Shown: positions 15,672 to 25,340 of the stretch, piece by piece
How positions within the stretch are numbered: position 1 is the stretch's first letter
How the letters are laid out: each line of letters starts with the position of its first letter
Source: Lachnospiraceae bacterium
GTDB taxonomy: Bacteria > Bacillota > Clostridia > Lachnospirales > Lachnospiraceae
DNA: 64,000 nt
Assembly: GCA_910574805.1 (NCBI GenBank)
Contig: CAJTCV010000002.1
Location: 186,001-250,000, forward strand
Direction of reading: 5' to 3'
Notes under the pieces: generated by a model
What the model saw: only the letters and a program-made list of their open reading frames with translations
Database searches by the model: none
Told to the model about the DNA's origin: nothing
Program-made: the position numbers and the translations under genes

Positions 15672-17822
15672 ATGGACACAGAACACACCACTTACTTGAT
15701 CGGACTTTCGCCGGAAGGATATGTGGGACATATTTATTATGGGCGGAAGCTTGGGAGTGAGGGGAACAACTACCTTCTGCATATGGAAGAGGCGCCTTTT
15801 ACGCCGTCTGTTCGGGAACGGGAGAAGGCTTCTTTTATGGATTTTTTCCCCATGGAGTATCCGGCCGGAGGCATCGGGGATTACCGGGAGAGCTGCCTGG
15901 ATGTAAGAGGCGGGTCCGGAAGCATCGGGTGTGAGCTGCTGTTTAAAGAATACCGGATTACAAAAGGGAAGCCGGTACTTCCCGGTCTGCCGGCTTCTTT
16001 CGGGACGGAAGATGAGGCGGAGACACTGGAGCTTGTCTGCGAAGACCGGCTTCTGGGGATTGAGGTGATACTGGCTTATTCTGTATTCTGGAAGTGTGAT
16101 ATGATCACCAGGAGTATACGGGTGGATAATCGGGGAGAGGAACACCTGAAGCTGGAGAAGGTATACAGTGCCTGTCTGGACATGGACAACCGGGACTTTG
16201 AGATGGTGACGCTGGTGGGGAGCTGGGCAAGAGAACGCCATATCCAGAGAGGGGCGCTGCGTTTCGGCAGGCAGATGGTTTCTTCGGTAAAAGGGGAGTC
16301 CAGCCATCAGGAGCATCCGTTCCTTGCTCTGGTGACACCGGAGACCACCCAGGGGACCGGAGAGGTCTATGCCATGAATTTTGTCTATTCCGGTAATTTT
16401 ATGGCGCAGGCAGAGCTCACGCAGTTCCGGCAGGTCCGCATGACTATGGGGATCCATCCGGATCATTTCTGTTGGAATCTGCGTCCGGGAGAGTCCTTCC
16501 AGGCGCCGGAGGCGGTGCTGACATACTCGGCGGAAGGACTGGGACTTATGACCCGGAATTTCCATGATTTCTATCGGGAGCATCTGATCCGGAGTCCTTA
16601 TAAATACCGGAAGCGTCCGGTGCTTATCAACAACTGGGAGGCGACTTATTTCGACTTTGATTCGGAAAAACTGCTTGCCATCGCCAGGGAAGCGAAGAAG
16701 GCGGGGATCGAGATGCTGGTCATGGATGATGGATGGTTCGGAAAGCGGAATCTTGACGACTGCTCCCTGGGAGACTGGACGGTGAACGAGGAAAAAATCA
16801 CCTCGGGGCTTCCGGATCTGGTGGAGAAGGTGAATGAGATCGGTCTTCAGTTCGGGATCTGGTTTGAGCCGGAGATGATCTCGCCGGATTCGGACCTCTA
16901 CCGGGCACATCCGGACTGGGCAATCCGGATCGCGGGGAGAACGCCTTCTCAGAGCAGAGCCCAGTATGTGCTGGATTTGTCGCGGAAGGAGGTCGTGGAC
17001 TATGCGTACGGATGCGTGGCGGATATCCTGCACAGCGCGCCCATCGCCTATGTGAAATGGGATATGAACCGCCAGCTCTGCGACATCGGAAGCGCCTGTC
17101 TGGATCGGGAAAGCCAGGGAGAGCTGATGCACCGGTATGTGCTGGGAGTCTATGAGATGCAGGAGCGGCTGGTGACGGAGTTTCCGGAGCTTCTGCTGGA
17201 GAACTGCTCCGGCGGCGGGGCCAGGTTCGATCCCGGCATGCTTTACTACAGTCCGCAGATCTGGTGTTCGGATGATGTGGACGCCATGGAACGGCTTCGG
17301 ATTCAGGAGGGAACGGCGCTGATCTATCCGCTCTCCACCATGGGAGCCCATGTGGGGGACTGTCCCAACCATATCGTAGGCAGGAATACGCCTTTTGATA
17401 CGAGAGCACATGTGGCCATGGCGGGTACCTTCGGATACGAGCTGGACATTACGAAGATCGCAGAGGAGGAACGGGCGAAGATTCCGGCGCAGGTGGAGGA
17501 GTACCGCAGATACCAGCCCCTGATGCAGAGGGGAGACTATTACCGTCTGGCCTCCTGGTCGGACCGGAAGCCCTACGACTGCTGGGAAGTGGCGGCGAAG
17601 GACGGCTCGGAAGCGCTGGTGACCTTTGTGCAGGTGCTGGCGGAGCCCAATATGCACAGCAGGGCTGTTTTCCTGAGAGGGCTGAAGGAGGACGCGGAAT
17701 ATGTGCTGGAGGGAACGGAAGAAGTCTACGGCGGCGACGAACTGATGTACTGCGGTTATCTGGTTCCTTCAAAGCAGGGAGATTTTGTAAGTCGGCTGTA
17801 CCATTTTGTCAGAGTTGGATAA
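15672..17822 (+). CDS. GH36 alpha-galactosidase
   Basis: A 716-aa cytoplasmic alpha-galactosidase that removes terminal alpha-galactose from raffinose-type sugars or galactomannan. The nucleophile is Asp464 in YVKWDMNR and the acid/base lies in WCSDDVDAMERL (Asp534/535). LVMDDGWFG and NCSGGGARFDPG are further family motifs. ATG 15672 starts at MDTEHTTYLIG; in-frame sequence upstream (STLFH) also looks like the family's N-terminus, so about 10 residues may be missing because of the fusion with the mannanase remnant. No clear ribosome binding site precedes the ATG. A LacI regulator gene follows 26 nt later. Confidence 0.9.
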   Translation: MDTEHTTYLIGLSPEGYVGHIYYGRKLGSEGNNYLLHMEEAPFTPSVREREKASFMDFFPMEYPAGGIGDYRESCLDVRGGSGSIGCELLFKEYRITKGKPVLPGLPASFGTEDEAETLELVCEDRLLGIEVILAYSVFWKCDMITRSIRVDNRGEEHLKLEKVYSACLDMDNRDFEMVTLVGSWARERHIQRGALRFGRQMVSSVKGESSHQEHPFLALVTPETTQGTGEVYAMNFVYSGNFMAQAELTQFRQVRMTMGIHPDHFCWNLRPGESFQAPEAVLTYSAEGLGLMTRNFHDFYREHLIRSPYKYRKRPVLINNWEATYFDFDSEKLLAIAREAKKAGIEMLVMDDGWFGKRNLDDCSLGDWTVNEEKITSGLPDLVEKVNEIGLQFGIWFEPEMISPDSDLYRAHPDWAIRIAGRTPSQSRAQYVLDLSRKEVVDYAYGCVADILHSAPIAYVKWDMNRQLCDIGSACLDRESQGELMHRYVLGVYEMQERLVTEFPELLLENCSGGGARFDPGMLYYSPQIWCSDDVDAMERLRIQEGTALIYPLSTMGAHVGDCPNHIVGRNTPFDTRAHVAMAGTFGYELDITKIAEEERAKIPAQVEEYRRYQPLMQRGDYYRLASWSDRKPYDCWEVAAKDGSEALVTFVQVLAEPNMHSRAVFLRGLKEDAEYVLEGTEEVYGGDELMYCGYLVPSKQGDFVSRLYHFVRVG

Positions 17823-17848
17823 TAATAGAAACGTGGCTGGAGGAAATG

Positions 17849-18865
17849 ATGGGTAAAGTAAGACTTGTGGATATTGCCAATGCGGTGGGGGTCAGTACGG
17901 TGACGGTGCACAACGCCCTCACCGGGCAGAAGGGCGTAAGCGAGAGTCTGCGGGAACAGATACAGAAGGCGGCGGAGGAACTGGGATACGAGAGTCACAG
18001 AAAGGTCAGGCCCAGGGAAGAACAGACGGAGGACTTTCAGAAGATCGGCGTGCTGATCGCGGAGCGGTATCTGGGAAATCATACGACCTATTACTGGAAA
18101 CTCTATCAGGAGCTGGCCCTTGCCGCCACGGAAAAGCAGTGTTATACCACCATCGAAACGCTGAAGAACGGAGACGGGGGACAGCATCTGGAGCTCCCCC
18201 AGATGGTGCTCCAGAACAAGGTGGAGGGACTGATCATCGTCGGGGAGATCGACAAGCAGTACATCCGCAGACTTCGGGAGGCAGTGACCATGCCGGTGGT
18301 GTTTCTGGACTTTTATGACCATGAGCTGGCCAGGGATGCGGTGATTGCGGATAATTTCTACGGAATGTACCAGATGACGGAGGTGCTTCTGGAGAGAGGA
18401 ATGAGGGAGATCGGATTCATCGGTTCTATTTATTCCACCAGCAGCATCATGGACCGTTACTGCGGCTTTATGAAGGCCATGACGCAGCACCGGCTGAACG
18501 TGCATCCGGAATGGCTGATCGAGGACCGGGATGCCCAGGGGATCGTGGAATTTGAACTGCCCCGAAGACTTCCGGAAGCCTTCGTCTGCAACTGCGACCT
18601 GGTGGCGGGAATGCTGGTATACAAGCTGAACGAACGGGGCCTGAAGGTGCCGGACGACGTGTCGGTGGTGGGATTCGACAATTTCCTCTATCCGGGTTAT
18701 GCGGACATGAAGATCACCACCTATGAGGTGAATACAAAAGCCATGGTGCGGGTGGCCATCAAAAAACTGATGAAGCAGTTCAAAAATCCCAATTCCGGCA
18801 GAGGGCTGGAGATCGTATCCGGACATGTGGTGATGAAAAACAGCGTGCGCAGAAATGTGCCTTAG
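17849..18865 (+). CDS. LacI-family transcriptional regulator
   Basis: A 338-aa repressor with an N-terminal HTH (RLVDIANAVGVSTVTVHNAL, residues 5-24), a hinge, and a periplasmic-binding-protein-like sensor domain (about 60-330) with VGFDNFLYPGYADMKITTYE near the end. The HTH reads TVTVHNAL where most relatives have TVSRVLN, so its operator may differ. ATG 17849 is preferred over the adjacent ATG 17846, since GGAGG lies only 2 nt from the latter. It follows the alpha-galactosidase gene and probably controls it in response to a sugar. Confidence 0.9.
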   Translation: MGKVRLVDIANAVGVSTVTVHNALTGQKGVSESLREQIQKAAEELGYESHRKVRPREEQTEDFQKIGVLIAERYLGNHTTYYWKLYQELALAATEKQCYTTIETLKNGDGGQHLELPQMVLQNKVEGLIIVGEIDKQYIRRLREAVTMPVVFLDFYDHELARDAVIADNFYGMYQMTEVLLERGMREIGFIGSIYSTSSIMDRYCGFMKAMTQHRLNVHPEWLIEDRDAQGIVEFELPRRLPEAFVCNCDLVAGMLVYKLNERGLKVPDDVSVVGFDNFLYPGYADMKITTYEVNTKAMVRVAIKKLMKQFKNPNSGRGLEIVSGHVVMKNSVRRNVP

Positions 18866-18885
18866 GGCATGTGAGGAGGTTTTTG

Positions 18886-20541
18886 ATGATATTTTCAAAA
18901 GTACTGCAGTCTCTGCAGAATGTGCACGGAATCATGCAAAGATGGATCGGACAGATTCTGCCAAACCCGGGAAAACGCCGGTCGCGGGAAATTCTGCGGC
19001 TTATCCGTCATAAATATCATGAGGAAGAAACAGGGACCGAGGCCGGAACAACTGCGTCAAAAAAGAGCCTGCCAGGAAAATCAAAGCGCTTTCTGAATAT
19101 CTTATGGAATGAGTGGAAGGGGCGCAGATGGCTGTCCGTTATCTGCCATCCGGCTTTTTTGCAAAGGCAGTACAGCCCGGAGGTTCTGGCAGGGCTTTGC
19201 GGTTTCCTGCAGAAAGAAAACCGGGTCCGCCCGGAAGGGATCGGGCAGGATCTGTACTTTGCCCTGTGCACTGCCTATGGATTATTTACGGATATAGACG
19301 ATAAGGCGGCGGCTGACAGGCAGGCGAAGCCGGCGGTGTCGCCTGAGGCGAAAAGAGGGTATGCCCGTATGAAAGAGCTGCTTGCCGCACACCCCGGTCA
19401 CCGGGAGTATGCGCAGGATCTCCAGTGCTGGTCTGATCTGAAAGAAGAGCGCCGTTTCTTTTCTTTCTGTCAGGAGGCGTGCTGCCTCTGGCAGGGCGCG
19501 GGGGATCAGGAACAGCAGGCCGCCTTTGCGGAGAAATTTTCGGATACGGCGGAGCAATGGCTGCTGATGTCCTCCCTCCCGGATTCCGATATGGAATTTG
19601 TCTTCCGCAATCTCTGCAGTCTGCCGCAGCCTTTGTTTTCGCGGCAGTTGGCGGCAAAAATGCAGGAATATGCGCATCTGCGCTGCCAGCGTCAGGAATT
19701 TTTCCAGGCATTTTTGGATGCGATGGACCATACGGGAGAAGGGCATTCCGTCCATGAATGCGGATATGTGCCGCATATGCAGCGCTTCAACGCTTTGAAG
19801 GCGCGATATGATTCTACAGGGGACTGGAAAAAGCTCCTGTGCAGCCGCAGCTTCCTGAACGATTTCCGCGACGGGGTGCTGCATCCGCGCCATGGAGGCT
19901 ATGTCAGCTCCTGGCCCAGGTATCTGGAATACTATGCGTGGCGGGAGGTGCGCAGCCAGTTCGACGGCAGCTCGCCTTTTGAGGAGGAGCTGCTTGCGTG
20001 GCTTAAGAACGATCTGTATTTCACAGAGTACGAGAAGCGTTTTCAAAGGGAGCTGGTATGGAAAGAGCAGCAGATAGAAAAGGCTTATTTTCGTGAACTG
20101 TTCCCCCTGCCGGAACGAAGCGCAGGGAAACTTGAGGTGCTCCGCAGGGCGGAGCAGGGGAAGCCGATCAGCCCAAAGAAGGCGTCGGAAGCGCTCAGCG
20201 GACTGTATGCGTATGATGAAACGGCGCTGCGCCGCCTGACACAGGTCACCAATGCCATGGTGCATTTTAATTTCCTCCTGGGCGCGTCAAAGGACAGAGG
20301 AGAGGCGGCATGGGGAGACGCGGTCTGCTTTCTGGAGGATGAGGTCCTGATCTGCCGCAGGGAGGAAAACGGGACCTGCCGTTTAAGCCACGCCGCTTTT
20401 TTTGACCTGATTTCCCACATTGTCGACAGCAAGGCGGACTGCCACCTTACGCATAAGAAATCGTTCTATACGGATGAATTTATAGAGACTGTCTGTAAAA
20501 ACATGTATCTGTACGAATGTTATGTATCCGGCATGAAATGA
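18886..20541 (+). CDS. Large soluble protein of unknown function
   Basis: A 551-aa protein I do not recognise. It is mostly helical, rich in Trp, Cys and Phe, without signal peptide, membrane segment or an obvious catalytic motif. The C-terminal 100 residues contain alternating hydrophobic stretches (LTQVTNAMVHFNFLLGAS). Start: GAGGAGG (18873-18879) lies 6 nt before ATG 18886. It follows the LacI gene by 20 nt and could be in the same transcript, but no functional link to sugar use is apparent. Codon use is normal for the chromosome, and the frame is intact over 1.65 kb, so it is a real gene. Confidence 0.75.
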   Translation: MIFSKVLQSLQNVHGIMQRWIGQILPNPGKRRSREILRLIRHKYHEEETGTEAGTTASKKSLPGKSKRFLNILWNEWKGRRWLSVICHPAFLQRQYSPEVLAGLCGFLQKENRVRPEGIGQDLYFALCTAYGLFTDIDDKAAADRQAKPAVSPEAKRGYARMKELLAAHPGHREYAQDLQCWSDLKEERRFFSFCQEACCLWQGAGDQEQQAAFAEKFSDTAEQWLLMSSLPDSDMEFVFRNLCSLPQPLFSRQLAAKMQEYAHLRCQRQEFFQAFLDAMDHTGEGHSVHECGYVPHMQRFNALKARYDSTGDWKKLLCSRSFLNDFRDGVLHPRHGGYVSSWPRYLEYYAWREVRSQFDGSSPFEEELLAWLKNDLYFTEYEKRFQRELVWKEQQIEKAYFRELFPLPERSAGKLEVLRRAEQGKPISPKKASEALSGLYAYDETALRRLTQVTNAMVHFNFLLGASKDRGEAAWGDAVCFLEDEVLICRREENGTCRLSHAAFFDLISHIVDSKADCHLTHKKSFYTDEFIETVCKNMYLYECYVSGMK

Positions 20542-20821
20542 TGCAGGGAGGAAGAGGCTGTGCCGGGGGCGCTGGATGGTGGGAGAAGTAAGAAGGTGGC
20601 TGCCGTATTATTTTCCATAAGTACAGGGCTTTCCAGCTGTATCATCAGCAGGGGAGGAGCAGGAGTCTGGGGTATAATTCTGGTCTTCCGGCCTGGAAGC
20701 AGTAAAGGAGATGGACATATGAAAAAATGTGTGAAGAAGCTGAGAAAATAATGGCAGGGGGATAAATTTAGGCTATTTTGGGAAGAAAGAAAACCACAGG
20801 ATTGCAAAGAGGCTGAAAGAA
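20542..20821. other. Intergenic region without a supported gene
   Basis: About 280 nt between the unknown protein and an MFS fragment. A short open frame (20560-20751) has no family match and no ribosome binding site. In-frame sequence just before 20822 (FGKKENHRIAKRLKEVF) may be the remains of another gene. Confidence 0.4.
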
Positions 20822-21154
20822 GTGTTTTCTGAATGGATTGATAATGGTCATAATGATTTTGAGGATGACCCATCCGGCGTGACGATCAGGTATGCTGTGA
20901 TTGTTGCTGCTTTCTGCGGTATGCAGGGCGCGATCAGTATTTTTTCTATTTTTGCGGTATCCATGATCCAGCAGAATACGCCGGATGAGCTGATTGGGAA
21001 AATCATGGCTTATACATCTGCTGTCACGCTGTGCGCCCAGCCGGTTGGACAGATGGTATATGGATTTTTGTTTGGCGTGATCGGGCTGCCTGCCACGGGC
21101 TTTTTCAGGAAACTGGAAGAAAAGCAGGGGGGCGCAACAGGTAACGAGTGCTGA
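20822..21154 (+). pseudogene. C-terminal fragment of an MFS transporter
   Basis: An open frame of 110 codons containing two membrane helices and the MFS-type segment FSIFAVSMIQQNTPDELIGKIMAYTSAV, close to macrolide-efflux (MefA-like) transporters in which this is near the C-terminus. The N-terminal ten helices are absent and the first 20 codons look unrelated. Clearly a remnant. Confidence 0.65.
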
Positions 21155-21382
21155 CTTGAGAAAGTAAATTCCATCACGTTTTCAAATTTGTCTGTTTTTT
21201 CAAATTTTCAGTCCGGAAATACGGTCTGTATGGTATAATGATATCGTATTTTTCTCCGGAATCTGAAAATCAGAGCATGACAAACGGACCTCTGAATCCG
21301 GTATGTGTACGACTGAATTCTACAGGTCATAACGGAATGGTTTTAAATCTGATCAGACAGCGGCAGTGAAAAATACGACAGG
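21155..21382. other. Short intergenic region next to the IS30 remnant
   Basis: About 230 nt. It contains a TATAAT-like box at about 21234 and a TTTTTTCAAATTTTCAG stretch. It may include one end of the IS30 copy, but no terminal inverted repeat could be matched by eye. Confidence 0.3.
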
Positions 21383-22018
21383 TTACTTAAGCAGCTTTGG
21401 GGTGAGTGTTACCTCATCCGGGGCGACATATTTAAGCTGCAGGGCCCGGAGAATATCCGGGCCAGATTTTTGAAGTGAAAGATCATACGGAGTTGCCCCT
21501 CCCGGTTTTTCCCGTGCATATCCATTGATGTGATCCACGCATTTCCGGACATCCCATTGGGTCAAATGGGTAAAGATGGTTCCTTTGGGAAGAATCATCC
21601 GCAGAAGGGGATGTACTTCTTCAATCCCGCCCTTCTGATTGCCGCGCATGGGATCGCAGTAGTAAAGACTCGTACGCTTGATCCCGTTAATTCCGATTTC
21701 CAGCGCATTGGGGTCCCCAGATTCCGCTCCCCGGTCTGTCAGACATATGCCAAAAACAGTCAGGAAATCATAAGTTCCCAGCGCCTGCTCCATTTGGTCA
21801 AATGCAGCTCTTACAGCACCCTTTGCCAGCCGGTTCAGGATATGGGCAGTCAGCAGTTCCGTCTCAGGCAGACAGAAGGTCAGAATACATTTGCCAGAGC
21901 CTCTGGCAGACAATATGGTATCCATCTCACAGAAGCGGGAAGGCGGCGGATGATTGACAGAGACTTTGGAAGAGGATACAATGGGAAGGAAGCAGAGGCG
22001 GGCAGTTCGGAAAGGCAA
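21383..22018 (-). pseudogene. 5'-truncated IS30-family transposase
   Basis: About 190 codons corresponding to the DDE catalytic part of an IS30-type transposase: EMDTILSARGSGKCILTF (first Asp), CLTDRGAESGDPNALE (second Asp), and MRGNQKGGIEEVHPLLRMILPKG (Glu). The N-terminal HTH domain (more than 100 residues in full-length relatives) is missing, and no intact start is present. Not functional as a transposase. Confidence 0.8.
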
Positions 22019-22085
22019 TGGCCAGAAAGGCCGAAAAGTATTTAAAAAAATGCTGAAAACCAGATTTTGAGATGGAGGAAAACAG

Positions 22086-23810
22086 ATGGATTACAGAGAC
22101 AAATACAGGCAGTGGTGCACCGATCCGATTTTTGACGAGGCGACCAGGGCGGAGCTTCGGGAGATCGCCGGGCAGGAAAAGGAAATCGAGGACCGGTTTT
22201 ACAAGGACCTGTCCTTTGGGACCGGAGGACTCCGGGGCGTGATCGGAGCCGGGACAAACCGGATGAACATCTATACGGTGACAAAAGCGACCCAGGGGCT
22301 GGCGAACTATATCCGGAAGCAGGGCGGAGAAGAGAAGGGCGTGGCCATTGCCTTCGATTCCCGGAACATGTCCGTGGAATTTTCCGAGAAGGCGGCGCTC
22401 TGCCTGAACGCCAACGGAATCCGCACCTATCGCTTTGAGACGCTGCGTCCTACGCCGGAGCTTTCCTTTGCGCTGCGGGAGCTTGGCTGCATCGCAGGTA
22501 TCGTCATCACGGCCAGCCACAACCCGCCGGAGTACAACGGCTATAAAGTGTACTGGGAGGACGGCGCTCAGATCACGGCGCCCAAAGACAGGGAAATCAT
22601 CGCGGAAGTAAACGCGGTGACGGATTTTGCGTCCATCCGGATGATGGAACGGGCAGAGGCGGAGGAAAAAGGGCTGTTCCGGGTCATCGGGGAGGAGATC
22701 GACGACCGTTATATGGAAGAACTGAAAAAGCTGGTCTTAAGTCCGGAATCCATCCGGAAGACGGCGGACAGCCTGAAGATCGTCTATACGCCCCTTCACG
22801 GCACCGGCAATCTTCCGGTGCGCAGAGTGCTTCGGGAACTTGGATTTACCAACGTGCAGGTGGTGCCGGAACAGGAACTGCCGGACGGCCGATTCCCCAC
22901 GGTATCCTACCCAAATCCGGAGGACCCGAAGGCGTTTGCGCTGGCGCTTCAGCTGGCGGAGGAGACGGATGCGGACCTGGTGCTGGCCACGGACCCGGAT
23001 GCGGACCGGCTGGGAGTCTATGCAAAAGATACAAAGACCGGGGAATACATTCCCTTTACTGGAAATATGTCCGGGCTTCTGATCGCGGAATATGAACTGA
23101 GCGTACGAAAACAGCTGGGACGTCTGCCGAAGAACGGCGCGCTGGTGAAGACCATCGTCTCTTCGGATATGGCGGATGGAATCGCGAAGGAGTACGGCGT
23201 GGAGGTTATCGAGGTGCTCACCGGATTTAAATACATCGGCGAGCAGATCAAATTCTTCGAGCAGACCGGATCGCACGAATATCTGTTCGGCTATGAGGAG
23301 AGTTACGGATGCCTGGTGGGAACCCACGCGAGAGACAAAGATGCAGTCGTGGCGGTCATGGCGCTCTGCGAAGCGGCGGCCTATTATAAGGAAAAAGGCC
23401 TGACGCTGTGGGATCAGATGCTGCATATCTATGAGAAATACGGCTATTATAAGGAGGATCTGGTGTCCATCACCATGAAAGGCGTAGACGGCGCCGAGCG
23501 GATCCAGAAGATTCTGGCGGACATGAGAAGTAATCCCCTTCGGAAGATCGGGGATCGTGAGGTGATCGCGCTTCGGGATTATGAGGCGGATACCCGTCTG
23601 GAGCTGGCGACCGGAAAAGTGACGCCCACAGGCCTTCCGAAATCCAACGTCCTTTACTATGAGCTGGAGGGCGGAGCCTGGTGCTGCGTACGACCATCCG
23701 GAACAGAGCCGAAGGTGAAGTTTTACATGGGCGTGAGAGAAGGTAGCCTGGAGGCGGCCGGTAACGCTCTGGAAGGGCTGAAGGCAGCCATGGCAAAGAT
23801 CGTAAAATAA
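22086..23810 (+). CDS. Phosphohexomutase (phosphoglucomutase/phosphomannomutase)
   Basis: A 574-aa alpha-D-phosphohexomutase, length and pattern as in B. subtilis PgcA. The phosphoserine loop is TASHNPPEYNGYK (active Ser about residue 144). The metal loop is ATDPDADRLG, the sugar-binding loop GYEESYG, and the phosphate-binding loop RPSGTEPKVKFY. It interconverts hexose 6- and 1-phosphates. Its position before gmd, fcl, manC and manA suggests that it provides mannose 1-phosphate for GDP-mannose, in addition to any role with glucose. ATG 22086 has GGAGG upstream. Confidence 0.92.
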   Translation: MDYRDKYRQWCTDPIFDEATRAELREIAGQEKEIEDRFYKDLSFGTGGLRGVIGAGTNRMNIYTVTKATQGLANYIRKQGGEEKGVAIAFDSRNMSVEFSEKAALCLNANGIRTYRFETLRPTPELSFALRELGCIAGIVITASHNPPEYNGYKVYWEDGAQITAPKDREIIAEVNAVTDFASIRMMERAEAEEKGLFRVIGEEIDDRYMEELKKLVLSPESIRKTADSLKIVYTPLHGTGNLPVRRVLRELGFTNVQVVPEQELPDGRFPTVSYPNPEDPKAFALALQLAEETDADLVLATDPDADRLGVYAKDTKTGEYIPFTGNMSGLLIAEYELSVRKQLGRLPKNGALVKTIVSSDMADGIAKEYGVEVIEVLTGFKYIGEQIKFFEQTGSHEYLFGYEESYGCLVGTHARDKDAVVAVMALCEAAAYYKEKGLTLWDQMLHIYEKYGYYKEDLVSITMKGVDGAERIQKILADMRSNPLRKIGDREVIALRDYEADTRLELATGKVTPTGLPKSNVLYYELEGGAWCCVRPSGTEPKVKFYMGVREGSLEAAGNALEGLKAAMAKIVK

Positions 23811-23826
23811 CTGAATGCAAAAACGG

Positions 23827-23863
23827 AGCCCCGGGCGCAGAGCAGCCGCGGGGCTGTTATTTT
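23827..23863 (+). terminator. Terminator after the phosphohexomutase gene
   Basis: AGCCCCG (23827-23833) pairs with CGGGGCT (23849-23855), then GTTATTTT. It separates the mutase from the downstream GDP-fucose genes, so those need their own promoter. Confidence 0.75.
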
Positions 23864-23943
23864 GCCGGGAACAGGAAGACAGGAGACCGGTGCAGTGTCC
23901 TCTTATCTGATGGCGCTTGTGACAGTATAAGGCCATAAAACAT

Positions 23944-24090
23944 CAGGGCGGCTGCCATGTGCATCCGGCGCCCTTTGACATACGGCTTTTCGGGGATGAC
24001 AGCGTGATTGTACAGCCGGATCTGTCCGTGATCTGCCGGTCGGAGCTTCTGACGGACCTGGTCATTTGGAGAAGAGATACCGGGAGGAGT
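23944..24090 (+). pseudogene. Fragment of a Uma2-family (DUF820) gene
   Basis: The frame around 23959 reads HPAPFDIRLF, then SVIVQPDLSVIC and ELLTDLV. This matches the conserved core of Uma2-type PD-(D/E)XK nuclease-like proteins (PFDVRL...VQPDLSVIC). The remaining domain parts on both sides are absent. A gene remnant in the mutase-gmd gap. Confidence 0.55.
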
Positions 24091-24273
24091 GCTGGACGGG
24101 CTGACTGTGCGTGTGGATGTATAGGATATAAAGGATTTTATAAAAGTCAATATTGTGCTGATTCTTTCCAAGATACTCTCTTAAAATCCGGTTTTATTTT
24201 TATTAAAATGACAGGAAATGATTATAATAACCAGTAAAATTTTGCAGAATGCAAGAAAGTTGAGGAAATGAAT

Positions 24274-25335
24274 ATGGCAAAAAAGGCATTGATCACAGGG
24301 ATCACGGGACAGGATGGATCCTATCTGGCGGAACTTCTGCTGGAAAAGAAGTATGAAGTTCACGGGATTACCCGCCGGGCGTCCATCTCCAATACATCCA
24401 GAATCGACCATCTGCTGGCGGCCCATGCGGTGACGCTGCATGACGGCGACCTGACGGATTCTTCGTCACTGATCCGCATCATCGGCATGGTGCAGCCGGA
24501 CGAGATCTATAATCTGGCGGCCCAGTCCCACGTGCAGGTATCCTTTGACGTACCGGAATATTCCGGGGATGTGGACGCCATCGGCGTCCTGCGGATCCTG
24601 GAAGCAGTGCGGATCCTGGGGCTTACGAAGAAAACGAAGATTTATCAGGCGTCCACTTCCGAGCTGTACGGCAAGGTGGAAGAGGTGCCTCAGAAGGAGA
24701 CGACGCCGTTTCATCCCTACAGTCCTTATGCGGTGGCGAAGCAGTACGGCTTCTGGATTACGAAGGAATACCGGGAAGCTTACGGTATGTTTGCTGTGAA
24801 CGGGATTCTGTTCAATCATGAGTCCGAACGCCGGGGAGAGAATTTTGTGACCAGGAAAATCACGCTGGCGGCGGGCCGGATCGCAGAGGGACTGCAGGAC
24901 CATCTGGAGCTGGGAAATATGGATTCTCTGCGGGACTGGGGTTATGCGAAGGATTATGTGGAATGCATGTGGATGATTCTGCAGCATGATATGCCGGAGG
25001 ATTTTGTTATTGCCACCGGGGAGCAGCATACGGTGAGGGATTTCACGGAGAAGGCGTTTGCGGCCAACGGCATCCGGCTCAGGTGGGAAGGAAAAGGACT
25101 GGAGGAGAAGGGCTACGATGCAGAGACCGGCAGGATGCTGGTGTGCGTGAATCCCGAGTGGTTCCGCCCAACGGATGTGGACAACCTGTGGGGAGACCCC
25201 ACGAAGGCGAAGACAGTCCTTGGGTGGAACCCGCAGAAAACCAGTTACGAGGAACTGGTGAGGATCATGGCAGAGCATGACCGGGAACTGGCCAGAAAAG
25301 AAGCAGCTGTGAAGGCAGCACAGCAGGGGGTATAA
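24274..25335 (+). CDS. gmd: GDP-mannose 4,6-dehydratase
   Basis: A 353-aa short-chain dehydrogenase that converts GDP-D-mannose to GDP-4-keto-6-deoxymannose. The NADP-binding motif is [14 protein letters not shown] near the N-terminus. The catalytic Tyr-x3-Lys is YAVAK (preceded by SPYS-type SPY), with Ser/Thr and Glu in [22 protein letters not shown] is diagnostic for Gmd. ATG 24274 lies 8 nt after GAGG; an ATG at 24268 is too close. First gene of the likely operon gmd-fcl-manC-manA. Confidence 0.96.
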   Translation: MAKKALITGITGQDGSYLAELLLEKKYEVHGITRRASISNTSRIDHLLAAHAVTLHDGDLTDSSSLIRIIGMVQPDEIYNLAAQSHVQVSFDVPEYSGDVDAIGVLRILEAVRILGLTKKTKIYQASTSELYGKVEEVPQKETTPFHPYSPYAVAKQYGFWITKEYREAYGMFAVNGILFNHESERRGENFVTRKITLAAGRIAEGLQDHLELGNMDSLRDWGYAKDYVECMWMILQHDMPEDFVIATGEQHTVRDFTEKAFAANGIRLRWEGKGLEEKGYDAETGRMLVCVNPEWFRPTDVDNLWGDPTKAKTVLGWNPQKTSYEELVRIMAEHDRELARKEAAVKAAQQGV

Positions 25336-25340
25336 AGAAA

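Noticed and set aside
15459-17657. A minus-strand open frame of 732 codons opposite the alpha-galactosidase
   Set aside because: Same reason: shadow of a real gene, with no family motif.
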